64,000 nucleotides of DNA from Haliclystus octoradiatus (taxonomy: Eukaryota; Cnidaria; Staurozoa; Stauromedusae; Haliclystidae): assembly GCA_916610825.1 (NCBI GenBank), contig OU744446.1, positions 31,448,445-31,512,444 on the forward strand, in the 5' to 3' direction. A program made the position numbers and the translations under genes. Positions 25,301 to 36,902 of the stretch are shown in pieces. The notes below the pieces were generated by a model, which did no database searches, had not been told where the DNA came from, and saw only the letters and a program-made list of their open reading frames with translations. Position 1 is the first letter of the stretch; each line of letters opens with the position of its first letter.

Positions 25301-28300
25301 TATCTCATCTCAATTAGCTGGTCAACCAACCTGCATTTCTACTTGATTTTAGTATATTTCTTTTGGTTTCATTGTAGAACTTCATCCTGAATGTGCAGCA
25401 TACTATGGAAACCGTTGTGCTGCATTTATGATGTTGCGAAAATTTACTGACGCATTGTCTGATGCCAAGAAATCAACACTGATTGATGCTTGTTATTGTA
25501 AGGGATATATACGAGAAGCCAAATGCCATACAACTTTGGGTTCATTTCAAAGTTCATTAGAAAGCTTGAAGAAAGCTAAAGCTATTGAACCACAGAATAA
25601 ACAAGTTGATTCTGAGGTAGATACGTGATTTATGAATATATTTTTGTTATGGCATATACTATAATTTGGGTTGGTGTTCAAACAAGCAATTAATTGCTAA
25701 GTACAATTATATTTCAAGCATAATATATTTTCATTTATCAAAGCAACAGCTTTTTAAGAAATTTTGGTTTTTGAAAATTTGCACAATTCGTCATTGGTCT
25801 ACCATCTGCCTTTTGTTTAATTGATGACTTCATCTGTCCTATCCAGACAGAGTTTGTCAGTCTGTTGAATATTCAATCAAGACTGGTTCACATAAAAAAG
25901 CTACGTTTTCTGTGTTAAGCTTTAATTTGATGAATGATTAATAAAATATCTGATTAACTAGTTGAGTTTATAATATAATAATATTAATAACAAATCAGAA
26001 AAGCAGAACCGAGAAATGTCCACAAGTGGCAGATATCATCGTTATCCCTATACTGATTACATCTAAAGAAAGATTATCATTTCTCCCTGTCTGCACCAAT
26101 AAAAATGCAAATATTACTCAAGAGAAATGAAATAGCCTGCCTGATACGATCGATATGATTCACACATGATCCAAAGTGGAGGGGAATAACAAATTTTTAA
26201 CTTCTTACTTTTTTAATTTTTAAATTTTTAATTTTTAACTCAATAGTCTATTGTTTTGAAGATTTTCTATATTTCAAAGCTGATGCAAGTTATTCCATGT
26301 AAGGAATTTTGGGTGAATATTTCACCAAACTCAAACAAAGTCATATTATATTTCGATGGCGACAGGAGTGGACATATCCTTTTTAGAATCAGATGTTGTT
26401 GTTTGCAAGATCTATTTTCAGCCTTTGAATCATCATCAATATTGTGCTGTCCAACTAATGTCTTTATAAATACATAATCAGTACATGTCAAGCTGAATGC
26501 TTTTTACGGGCCCACATTACTTAGGCGTATGCAGGGTCTGACAAAAGGTTCAGCCTTATGGAATCCTACGGCATTTGAACATTTTCTTCTGAATGTTTGT
26601 TGTTAAAGGTCGACATATAAATCATAAAATATCGATTTTCTTGTGGACTTGTAGGATTGCAGGATTCATACTTTTGTCCAACCATGTGTGTGTGTTTGAT
26701 TTTTGACTTATAAAATTTATCAACTGACATCAATTTCCAATTACCATCAATCTAGATTCATTTAATATTAGATAAATCAAGTATTTACAATTTGTTAATA
26801 TTTTGAACCTGTGCTCTAATAACTGTTGTCTTTGAGAGTTCAAATCTGTCGAATTAGATGACGTGATATATCAATCATATTCAATTTATATTGATGTTGT
26901 AGCGAAAAACTGTACAAGCAATGATGCACTATGATACAACAGCAAAAGACGCAATGAAAAAGAAAGATTATCGTAAGGTACAAATCAACAATCAGAAATG
27001 TGTCAAAATATCTATTGCAATTGAAGCTATAATACAATTGATAGACTCAAAATAATGTTTCTGCAGATGCGTACAGTGAAACCTGTATATAACAGTCAGC
27101 TATGAGAAGTAGATAAATTGACCACTGTATGCAGGTGACCTTTATAAACAGGGTTGATTCAATTTAAAATAATTTGAGACATATCAAGAGAACTCATTAT
27201 AGACAGGTAGCTGCTTTATAGAGGTGACCATTATAAAAGGTTTGATTGTATTGTCACTTAGCTACCAGTGTATTATTACTAAGTTTGTTGTGTCTTAGGT
27301 CGAATTCTGTACTCGCAAACTACTAGAACATGCTTCTTCTGCTTTGAAATATAAAAGTTTGCAAGCTGAAGCTTTGTGTTTGATGGGCAAACCTGATGAA
27401 GCTCAACTTGTAGTAAAGTAAGTATTATTTGTATCCTTTTGCCATCTCCTTTCCTGTTGAATCATTACAACATGGTTTGGTATATCTACGGCTATAAATT
27501 ATATATTTTTCATCTGCTAGTTCCTGTTAGTTCATTTCAACACTATAAAAAATGTTTCTAAGTTATCTGTAATGATTCAGCTTTGTTGTCGTTTTCCTCA
27601 ACATTAATACTTTGTCATACTTTATTTTCTGAAAAAATCCACATCGTCAAACTTGCCAAGAAAATTCTCAGACTTCTTTCTATTCCGGATTTGAAAATGA
27701 AAGAACTTTCTTTCAAATTTGAGTCGTCCGCTTTGCAAGCAAGCATAGCTAAGAAAGGTCATGTAAATAGCTATGCTACATGATCCATGGAACAGTAAGT
27801 TAATCGATCCATGAGAACACCACATCAGATAAGTTGTCATGAAATGTAATAATCAAGGAGCCTCCTACAACAGAAAAACACACTTAATTGTTCAACACTA
27901 TTCAGTATACCAATTATGGAGCTCATATTTGGTGTGATCCAAGCTTCTCAAGAAATACTCTCTGCGGCAATTCGATAGCAGCAAACAATTTTCACATCTA
28001 TTTTTGTAATTTCATTTTATAGTGACGTTTTACAAGCGGATTGTAGTATCTTAGATGCAATTTATGTGAAAGGATTATGCCTCTATTATCAGGTAAAACG
28101 ATAATAACATACTCTACCCTCATAATGTGTTTGGAAATTGTTGATATTCCTCAAATATTCATTTATTTATTGATGATATTTTGTTTCATATTACTATTCT
28201 AGGATCAAACAGAGAAAGCGTTTAGAGTATTTCAACAATTATTAAGATCAGCACCAGATTTTGACAAAGCAAAAGATGCGTATCGGGTAAGCGAATGAAT

Positions 28301-31300
28301 GAAAGTTTAATATTTATATACATAATAGATTCATCTCCGTATTTTGTTAAATTGCATCTAGATTTCAGTGCAAGCTTCTGCTGTCCGTTATGTTCTGATA
28401 CTCCTGTCTGAAGCGGAGTTTAATACCCTGTATATAGCTTTAGTTTTTACTCTCCCAAAGGACAATTTAACTTTAACGTATCTGAACAGCGAATAAGTAC
28501 TGTACATATTTATGATACATCCTATATAATATTTTTGCATAACATGATATAATAGTTTGCATAAAATGTCCCAGCTATCCTATGTGTTGTAAAATGTTCC
28601 GGCTATCCTAAATGTGTCAGCAAATTAAAAATACTAGTGAATCAAGCTGATCGGCACACACTCATGTGTTCCGAGATTAATACTTCTTGTAGAACAAAGG
28701 GTCCCTGTGACTTTTTAAGGCAAGTAGCTAGGCTAGCAGTATTAAATTTATTCAGGAAAGTCATTGCCTTCATTTGTTGTATTTAGCGCCAGGTAACACA
28801 ATTCACAGTTTAATCAATCATCATTAATTTCCCCTGATTTTCTCAAGGCTCATTGTTTTAACTAAAAGAAAATTATAATATTTTGGGATTGAAATTTGTA
28901 TAATTTTTCCTTCCAACTAATGACATGACTATATCATTTTATAAATCAGCTATAATCAGATTTTACTTTGATAATTCCTCAATAGAAAGCAAAATCACTG
29001 GAATCGACTAAATCAGCTGGCAACGAAGCATTCAAAACAATGAAATACAGCGAAGCGCAAGAACTTTACACTAAAGCACTAGCAATTGATAAACTTAACA
29101 CCGCTACTAATGCAAAATTATATAACAACAGAGCAATGGCTAAATGCAAGGTAAGCACATTCTCTAGGTTTCAACTACAGTTGAATCCAACAATAATGGT
29201 AGCCTATGCTATGGAGACACACCACTTTACCGGTTTTGGTATAATCCATTGTTAGCGGTAAATTTTTAACAAAATTTGATCGTAAATTACTTATTCCCGG
29301 ACTTTTTTGGCTTACTGTTATTCACAGAATACCGTTATTGCCGGATTTTGCTGTAGTTCAATTATAATCAGGTAAATTTATTATGGTATGTAAAAATACA
29401 TTTATAAAATATACCTTATATTTCTACCTTTTGATTTAAACGTATGATGGTGTATTGATGCATTAAAAATACAGACATTTAATCATGACAGTCATTTTTA
29501 ATCCAATTCAACTTGTTTATTTATTGTATGCGATTACAATTTTAATAATATATAACTAAACTATTGTGCATACAAATGCTGCAGCTACTGGACAACATAT
29601 TTATCTATAGGTTTGTATTTAATATTGGCTAAGATGATGTGGTTTAATCTGAGTTTATTACTTATTCCAGCTTGGTAAAATTCTTGATGCTGTTGATGAT
29701 TGTACAAAGGCAATTGAGCTCGACCCACATTATTTAAAAGCAATGCTACGACGAGCAAAATGGTAATACAGCTTTTTGAATGTAGGACAGGTTTCTATAA
29801 TCTATCAACTTTATGTCTTTTTATTTTCAAATCAAGTTATGTTTATTTTGACTTCCAGCTACATGGATCTTGAAATGTACGAAGAAGCGTGTCAAAACTA
29901 TGAATCAATTTGCAGGATTGATAAATCGTATGGTAAGTAGTCTTACTATGTTGATTTGTTAAATATGAAACTTTGTCTACATTACTTAAATACTACCTTC
30001 GAATCCAATTATCCGTATTTGAACAGGAGCCGGACTGGTGTGAATGTCGCAGTGAACGAAGTGAGCAGAAATAGGAGTCTAGTATACAATCCTTGGAATA
30101 TTCCAATTGTTTGAATATTCCAGTGTAGAGGCTAGATTTGCAATGGATTTCAGATTATGACTATCTTCTGATATTTTTTAATTTATTTTCTGATTCTGTA
30201 ACTTTTTGTGTTTGCTAAACTTTGGGTTGACCAACTAGATTCAATTTTGAGACTTTTTATAGGAGTTTTGCTGGCTTATGTTGGAGCCTAAGTCTATTTA
30301 CTTACATTTTCGAAGCCGGACTAGGACTGAAGAATCTGACTCCATCCGCCTCTGGAAGTTTGTTTCAATTTGTCGAGGATTGCAGCTTTTGAAGAGCGAG
30401 TTGTGTCCAATTAGATGAAACTACAATAATATTTCTCAAGTCAATATTTTGATTGTATCTTTTGCAAACTTTTTGAAGGGAAAGTATACCAAGTACTCAC
30501 TGTCACCCCATCCACCTAGTTCGCAACTGTCTGAACTGAATGACTTTCTATTGCGATCCATCTACACAATGTATTTAGACTGACAACTTATTAGTTTACA
30601 TACAGGTCAATGCAGTTCCACATTTATGTTATTTTATATTTTTATAGAAAACAAACAATTGTTAAAACAGGCCAAATTAGAATTGAAGAAATCAAAGAGA
30701 AAAGATTATTACAAAATTCTTTGTGTTTCAAAAAGTGCAGCACAGGATGAAATCAAAAAAGCTTACAAACGAGAAGCATTGAAGCATCATCCAGGTTAGT
30801 TAGTTTGTTTGTGATGAGACGATTAGGAAATTCACTGATGTTTGAAAATTGATGCCGATTAGTTACCTGTAGTCAATCTTAAGATATAAAAATGAAAGTT
30901 GCTTCAAGCGTGAATTTAGCATGAAAATTTACAAAGTAATATAGTTCTATTGTAGTTATTTCCCATTCCAGCAATACTTACTAATCAATAAGGTTTAAAT
31001 TTAGAAATGAGAATTCACAACTGTGATTTGTCACTTGTGTGTTTCATAATTAAAATGACATTCATTTTAATTTCTTCAAAACATGGACCGATAAAAGATT
31101 GTGCATTTTTCAGGAACAAACGACTTCATTAGTTTCCCATTGAAAATATAATTTACAAGCGTTTACTTGTTGTCTTCTAGCAATTTTGCAGTAATGTAAA
31201 TGTATAATCTCCTGCATAACCAGAGTCTGACAAAAGTGAGGATCCTGGGATCTAAGATCCTGGAAGACTATAGCGAGTTCAGAAGAAAGTTGATAGTTTT

Positions 31301-34251
31301 CTGATTTGTAGGCTAAACCCCAACAAAATTCAGAAGAAAATGTTGAAAATTTTTAAGATTCCGAAAGGCTTAACCTTTTGTCCGACTCTGTGCATAGCCT
31401 ATAAATTATCAAGACAAGTTAGTCATTTTTCATGGAATTATATTTTTATCCAACGCACATTTCTCATCATCTAATCCTGTTAGAATTTTTTGATAGACAA
31501 CTCAATCATTGTTGTTCTCAGATACAAGTGAGAGATTTGGGTCACATTTATTATTTACTATTGTATCTCAAAGTATTTATTCATTTATGACATTTAGATC
31601 GACATGCTCATGCAACTGAAAACGAGAAAAAAGTCCAGGAACACAAATTCAAAGAGGTAAGATCGATAATACTTATACAATATTAAATAAAATGTATATC
31701 ATATATCATATAGTTGTAAAATATAGTGGTCATTTCCTCTGAATTTTCGAGACAAAAAATTCTTCCAACAGATGAGAACAAAACATCTGAAAATTTATAC
31801 TACTTACATTTTTAATTTGCCTGGTTCAGTGTCTCTTTATTAGCTCAGATTTGAGCAGCTTTATATTATGTCTGTTGTTAACATCATTTCTATTATGTTG
31901 AAAACAAAGTCTGACCAGCTGTTACAGCTACCATTGATATATTTTCTAGCACATGAGATTAGTACAATCTTCTTAACCATTAAAATTATTTTCGCATCAA
32001 CAGATTGGAGAGGCTTACAGTGTGTTGTCTGATCAGACAAAGAAAATGCGTTATGACAATGGTCAAGATCTAGAGAGCGGAATGCCAGATATGGGAGGTA
32101 AAAATGTTGCTCTACTTTGATTCAGGGGCCGACAAAAGTAGGAATCCTGAGATCCTAGATTCCGGAAGGTCAGAGCAAATTCAGAATAAAATTGATATTT
32201 TCAATGATTTATTGGTCAAACTCCAACAAAATTCAGAAGAAAATGTTGAAATACCTCTAGGATTCCAAGAGACTGAACGATACTGATCCTTTTGTCGGAC
32301 CCTGCTTTAATATACTTTTAAAATATCAGTAAACTATTCATATTTGATGCAAAGCAATGCTAGCAGGTAGTACTTTTGTACATTTGCTTAAAAATCAAAC
32401 ATTTTGTTGGCAGTTTTGTGATAGTTTGATTAGCTTGTTGGTTAGTAGGTGTAACTTCTGATCTATTATCAAATGACTTAGACCCTGAAAAGTAGACTTT
32501 AACACCTAGGATAATCAGGCTAGATTGATTGTCACTAGGACAGGGTCATTCAATGTGTTTGTTATTGCCTTTATAAGGCAACATATGTATCAAGGGTCTG
32601 ACAGAAGCTAACTTTCTGAAATCCTAAAACATTTCAAGTGCTTTTATCCTAAAACATTTAAAGTGTTGTTTTTTTTGATGTATTGAGGTTTTGCCTATAA
32701 ATCATAAAATTAATAGATTTCTTGTAAATTTGCTCTGGCCTTCTGCAATTCAGGATTCTCAACTCAGACACTGTATGTATCATATTGTCTAGTTCATATG
32801 ACAATTCCAAGAAGATGGTCCTGGCTGCTATCTGGTACCTTTTTACATTGAACCCTATTATTTGAGTCTATTAGCATTGATATCAAATTATTATAAGCTT
32901 TTAAGGTTCTGCCTTATCCAGAAACTAAATGCAACTGATCACATGCAGTCATTCATTTGTACAATAGCCGCCTTCTACAATACAATAGCTGGCGCATCTA
33001 ACATTTCATTAGAAATTTTATCATTTTACTGCAATTATTTCAATTAATAACAAATTTGCGATGTAAAATATGACTGGATAAAGTAGCACCTATCTGCTAA
33101 TTAAATCTGTCATGTTTTCATACAATTTCTTTTCTTTTGTCAGATTTTGACCCAAATATTATCTTCCAATCCTTCTTTGGTGGTGGAGGAGGTGGCTATA
33201 GTCATGGCGGCGGCCATCATGGTGGTCACGGTGGTGGCGGAGGTAAAAATACGTTATTTCCTATGATGATGTGTTCAAATTTTAAAATTGTTTTAAAATG
33301 TTACATTTTATTGTTTTGGTTGGTCTGAATTTTTTCAATTATGCCCTACGTAGATTTTTTTTAATTGAACATGGTTGAGTAACCCGCAGTTGACAAATAT
33401 TTAACTCTGAACAGATATCACAAAAGTATTATTTCCAGATACCTCTGTCAAGACATGATAAAAATGCTGTTTCTTGTTCTGAGTTGTACTAAAGTACAGT
33501 GTAACCCGGCTAATATCGCAATCTGTTTACTATCACTAAATTTTGAAAAACTATTTCTATCAAACTTAACTAATTTACTTCGGTTAATATCACGACCGCT
33601 TATTATCACAATTTAGGGTTGTCCCAAGTCAATGATATTGACATAGCTACACTGTACTTAATATTTTATTTTGTACAATAATTGTATGATGTAGTACAGA
33701 ATTTATATGTTTATGTTCTGAGATCATCTATGCACTCATGTCATAACATGTAATTTCATGACTTTTGTTAAAAGAATAGGGGCATGTTTGTGCAATTTCA
33801 CAGTGACTCAGAAGATAAGCCTGCTTTCCATTTAGAGGCAAGAGGAATTGGCGGCCATCGGCAATGGAAATCAAATGCACAGGAAGCAAATTTAACACAT
33901 TCATCACATCCTTCATCCAAAAACCGAGCATGTTTGATATTCATTAGAAGACCAGCGACTGCCACCGGCGCCTCCTGATTCTAATTGGAAACCAGGCTAT
34001 AATCATCTGCATTTTGCAAGCAAGTGAATTGTCACAGCTGCATCTTTGATTTGAAAAGTATCTCAACTGTAGATAGCTTAACAGAATACCAAACACATCT
34101 AAGAGATGCTGATACATCAATTTCAACATCATCAGCTCCTGTTTCATAGTTTCTTCAATAGCTTCATACAATTGACTCCAAGGTCAAAATTGTTAAATAG
34201 ATCTCCTTTTTCCTAGGTTTCCCTGGTGGTTTCTCGTTCAGCTTTGGTTAA
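22314..34251 (+). CDS. DNAJC7: DNAJC7 (TPR2): TPR and J-domain cochaperone, 15 exons, 529 aa
   Basis: Exons: 22314-22459, 23992-24083, 25378-25616, 26903-26977, 27299-27417, 28023-28092, 28203-28286, 28986-29150, 29671-29762, 29859-29932, 30648-30794, 31598-31656, 32004-32097, 33144-33242, 34217-34251. All introns are GT-AG and the 1590 bases close in frame. TPR motifs fill about residues 50-385 (for example [22 protein letters not shown], then [24 protein letters not shown]). The J domain spans about 400-470, from [15 protein letters not shown] to the HPD triad (433-435, split by intron 11), YSVLSD and RYDNGQDL. The end [12 protein letters not shown] plus GFSFSFG matches DNAJC7, which links HSP70 and HSP90. 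A Gly/His-rich insert in exon 14 and an N-terminal extension make it about 35 residues longer than the human protein. Introns carry MITEs and two hammerhead motifs. Confidence 0.95.
23071..23093. repeat. (TA)n microsatellite
   Basis: A short alternating AT run in DNAJC7 intron 1. Confidence 0.9.
23400..23640. repeat. G-poor dispersed repeat, second copy
   Basis: Shows the same G-poor composition and order of short words (TTTATT, GAGACTCT, ACAATTC) as 2620-3035. It lies in DNAJC7 intron 1. Confidence 0.4.
24616..24658 (+). ncRNA. Hammerhead-like motif 1 in DNAJC7 intron 2
   Basis: CTGATGA, stem-loop II CGCA CAC TGCG, GAAAC, loop TATA, GTA, ACAG. The 5' strand of stem I reads CTGCTGC instead of CTGT, so stem I is damaged. 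It is sense to DNAJC7. Confidence 0.6.
24730..24769 (+). ncRNA. Hammerhead ribozyme motif 2 in DNAJC7 intron 2
   Basis: TTGT, CTGATGA, stem-loop II TGC GTAA GCA, GAAAC, loop TATTA, GTA, ACAA. Stem I has changed on both sides (C to T and G to A) and still pairs. Stem II has changed in both strands as well. It is sense to DNAJC7, followed by the tail GTAGTCTTTGACTCC. Confidence 0.72.
26532..26684. repeat. MITE family A copy
   Basis: CAGGGTCTGACAAAAGG at the left and ACTTTTGTCCAACC at the right are inverted. The interior ATTTTCTTCTGAATG and ATAAATCATAAAATAT match the family. It lies in DNAJC7 intron 3. Confidence 0.75.
27074..27248. repeat. Pogo-like MITE (family D), TA-flanked
   Basis: Ends are CAGTGAAACCTGTATATAAC and AAAAGGTTTGATTG, with TA at 27072-27073 and 27249-27250. 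It lies in DNAJC7 intron 4, ending about 50 bases before exon 5. Confidence 0.75.
29178..29353. repeat. Pogo-like MITE, TA-flanked, in DNAJC7 intron 8
   Basis: Ends CAGTTGAATCCAACAATAAT and GTTATTGCCGGATTTTGCTG are imperfect inverted repeats with TA on each side. The element begins 28 bases after the exon 8 donor. Confidence 0.65.
31221..31390. repeat. MITE family A copy, opposite orientation
   Basis: CAGAGTCTGACAAAAGTGAG and CCTTTTGTCCGACTCTG form the inverted ends. The interior is the reverse complement of the copy at 26532. It lies in DNAJC7 intron 11. Confidence 0.75.
32123..32304. repeat. MITE family A, best-preserved copy
   Basis: Ends CAGGGGCCGACAAAAGTAGG and CCTTTTGTCGGACCCTG are near-perfect inverted repeats over 182 bp. 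It lies in DNAJC7 intron 13, only 26 bases after the donor of exon 13. Confidence 0.8.
32594..32772. repeat. MITE family A, degraded copy
   Basis: AGGGTCTGACAGAAGC on the left and CAACTCAGACACTG on the right, with the family words CTATAAATCATAAAAT and GCTCTGGCCTTCTGCAATTC between. It is the second family A copy in the same intron, in opposite orientation to 32123. Confidence 0.65.
33497..33654. repeat. Pogo-like MITE (family E), TA-flanked
   Basis: Ends CAGTGTAACCCGGCTAATAT and CATAGCTACACTG with TA on both sides. GGTTAATATCACG in the interior relates it to the copy at 12318. It lies in the last DNAJC7 intron. Confidence 0.65.
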
Positions 34252-34306
34252 GATTTACAGATGGAATTTTGAGTAAAATATTTGGTTATATTATTATGGG
34301 TTAGTA

Positions 34307-34312
34307 AATAAA
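34307..34312 (+). terminator. Poly(A) signal of DNAJC7
   Basis: AATAAA lies 56 bases after the stop codon. A second AATAAA follows at 34579-34584. Confidence 0.5.
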
Positions 34313-34599
34313 CAATACCATCAAAAGCTGTTTTACATTGCTGGCAGTGTCACAGTTCATTAGAAGTTGATTGTGCCTTTTATATTTTCTACAAAAATCT
34401 GTGCAAAAATTATACATTCGAAAGGTGAAGTAAAGAAGTAGAATGGACGGAGAAAAGTCAAATTCAATGTCTGGAATATCAAGACAGTCGGTTGGTTGAG
34501 TCAATTATCAACATGTATGTATAAAGAGTGTCATTTAGGTTGTGTCACTGCAAGGAATTATAAATGTTTTTCGTTTCAAATAAAAAAATTAATATGTTT

Positions 34600-36128
34600 C
34601 ACATTTTTTTTCTTTTAAAATTGAAATTATTAATTTTATTTAAAATGTAAATTGTTTTATTGTAAGATATCAACTAAAATTTAAAAACTAATAATTATTG
34701 TTCCTTTGACATGAAATAATAAAATGTGGATTTGCGTTAATATCTTTTGATATACTTTGTACCAGTCATATACTTTACCCTTTGAGGGAGGGTTGAACGC
34801 AATTGTATATGGATAATGTTGTGTAACTTTGATGGGCTGGTAGGGTAGGCTTGTTAATCCTAAACTATGTCAATGATAAAAATAATCAACCACGCAAATC
34901 TGTGGTTGTACACACACAACGCTTGGGTTGTAATTGTTAATATTGATAATATCTGATAGCTGGCAATATATCCAGTCCATAGTCATCTATTCATGACAAA
35001 AATAATAAAGTCGGCTCATCATAATTAAAAATCAGATTTGTTACATCAATTTGTTGTACTAAGTGTCTTCATTACTTTGCTAAGTTTTATTTTTTGAGAA
35101 ATAAGTGGAAAAAGTGGCAGTTTGAAATCTTGAAAAATAGATATTCAAAGTTTAGTAACATTTGTGTATAACAACATGATTTTCGAAAATTTTGTTGTTA
35201 TGAACAGATAATCAATAGCTGCCGTGATCTAATCACGCTCACTTGTAGTGATTAGAAATTTGACATTACGGATTTCACTTAATCGCTGTTTTTCAATATT
35301 TGAAACTGTCATTTGCTTAATTTCTTATTTCTCAAAAATTCTTTCTACTGTTTATCGAAAAAAAAACTTCGCAAAGTAATCAAGGCACTTCTGTTAGGTA
35401 CAGTAGACTAGGTAGACTACCTAATAAGCTCCGGTTAGACAGAGAATAACCACAAAGTATAAACTGCCTTTGAAATGTGCACTGCACATGTGCACTGCAC
35501 ACACACAAACCAAACAATAAGTTTCTTTCCAAAATTGACTCATGTCAATGTATTGTACCAAAATAATTATATCTGTGTTATTTCAGTACACTATTACAGT
35601 TTTTCTATTAGTAGGCCTACTTTTGCAATTCTAATATACATATACTTATAAGCAAGATATCAAAATAAAATATTTATATCTTAATGATTCTATTATAATA
35701 TCTTGATATAAGTATGTTAATTATACGTTTTGAGTTTTAGTGCAATATACAGCTATTCACAATTTATATGTGCTATGCTATAAACAAAATAATTAGAATC
35801 TATGTAAATATTAGAAATAAATATCTTTACAAGTTTAAATGATCTGGTGTAAGATAAGCTAATTAGCTAAAACTGTACAATACTCAGCGTGGCATTTAAT
35901 TAAATACTTTCCAAGTAGAAATCACTATGGACAATGAACATTAGAATCGGATCGGATTATTATCAGCAACGCCCCCTTTCCAGCATATGGCTTCAAGCTA
36001 TTGCACTGGTCTCCAAGCAGAGCAAACTAAACATAGGATACAAGGATAATCACGTTTGATCACTGTTGTATATAGTCAGTCAATTCATCTGAATCAAACA
36101 GCTTGATATTCACTGTGTGAAATTGCAT
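34600..36128. other. Tail-to-tail intergenic region, DNAJC7 to first PPP1R3
   Basis: AT-rich, with no exon, repeat family or RNA gene that I could recognise. One TAGGCCTA word occurs at 35612. Confidence 0.5.
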
Positions 36129-36902
36129 TTATCCAGTACTAAATACGACATAATTTTTACCAGAATTATTGTCCCAAAATTCCTGTCCGTTAACTTGGTA
36201 ACGGATTGCAAACTGTAACGTTTTATGTTTCTTTGTTAAATTTAAAGTAAATGAAAACGTATCTGTGTCTCCATTGCTTGAAGATTGAATATAATTACAA
36301 GGAATTTCAGCAAAAGATAACCACGAATCATTCGTGTATCTAACAGCAACATCTTTAGCAAAAGATAAGTTACAAACTTTCACAACACCAGTAATACTTC
36401 GATCGTGCAATGAAGCATTTTCAAGACTAACTTTCGATGTTTCTAGTCGATCTTCAAACCCAGGATCCAGAGAAGGTTGAGAAAATCCAAGAACTAAACC
36501 AAAAACATCCATTAGACTGGAAAAACAGTTTGGCCTACTTCGTGTATCAGGTTCAGTCGACTGAGAGCGCCAAAATAAATTTCTCTTCTTAGTTGCACTG
36601 TCCAAAGCATCTAAATCATCTGAACTTGGTATAAATTTATGTACATTTACTAAAGCTAGACCATTATTATCTGCAAAATGTACAGCTTTTTTGCTTGTAG
36701 ATGCTGAATCAGAAGCTAAATCTCTTAAAACTGACCTTAAACTATTTCTCTCGTGGACGCCAAGTGATTTTGAACGTTGCTGTGGATGATGAGATGATTT
36801 TTTCTCCATTTCTTTAGCTGATGTATCATATTTTATAGATGAATTATCGTCAATTTTGAATTTCGTAAAATAATTCTCCATTGAATCTAAATTTCTCATC
36901 AT
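36129..36902 (-). CDS. Protein phosphatase 1 glycogen-targeting subunit (PPP1R3 family), copy 1, 257 aa
   Basis: A single-exon gene. The PP1-docking RVxF motif lies in KKAVHFAD (residues 71-78). A carbohydrate-binding CBM21 domain occupies about residues 145-257 (GVVKVCNLSFAKDVAVRYT, LQFAIRYQVNGQEFWDNN, SGKNYVV). Such subunits bring PP1 to glycogen, favouring dephosphorylation of glycogen synthase and phosphorylase. The arrangement and length suit the short PPP1R3B/C/D/E group, which is also intronless in vertebrate coding regions. Two Met codons open the frame and either could start translation. A consensus CRE lies 291 bases upstream. The paralogue at 39004 has the same orientation. Confidence 0.92.
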   Translation of the reverse strand: MMRNLDSMENYFTKFKIDDNSSIKYDTSAKEMEKKSSHHPQQRSKSLGVHERNSLRSVLRDLASDSASTSKKAVHFADNNGLALVNVHKFIPSSDDLDALDSATKKRNLFWRSQSTEPDTRSRPNCFSSLMDVFGLVLGFSQPSLDPGFEDRLETSKVSLENASLHDRSITGVVKVCNLSFAKDVAVRYTNDSWLSFAEIPCNYIQSSSNGDTDTFSFTLNLTKKHKTLQFAIRYQVNGQEFWDNNSGKNYVVFSTG

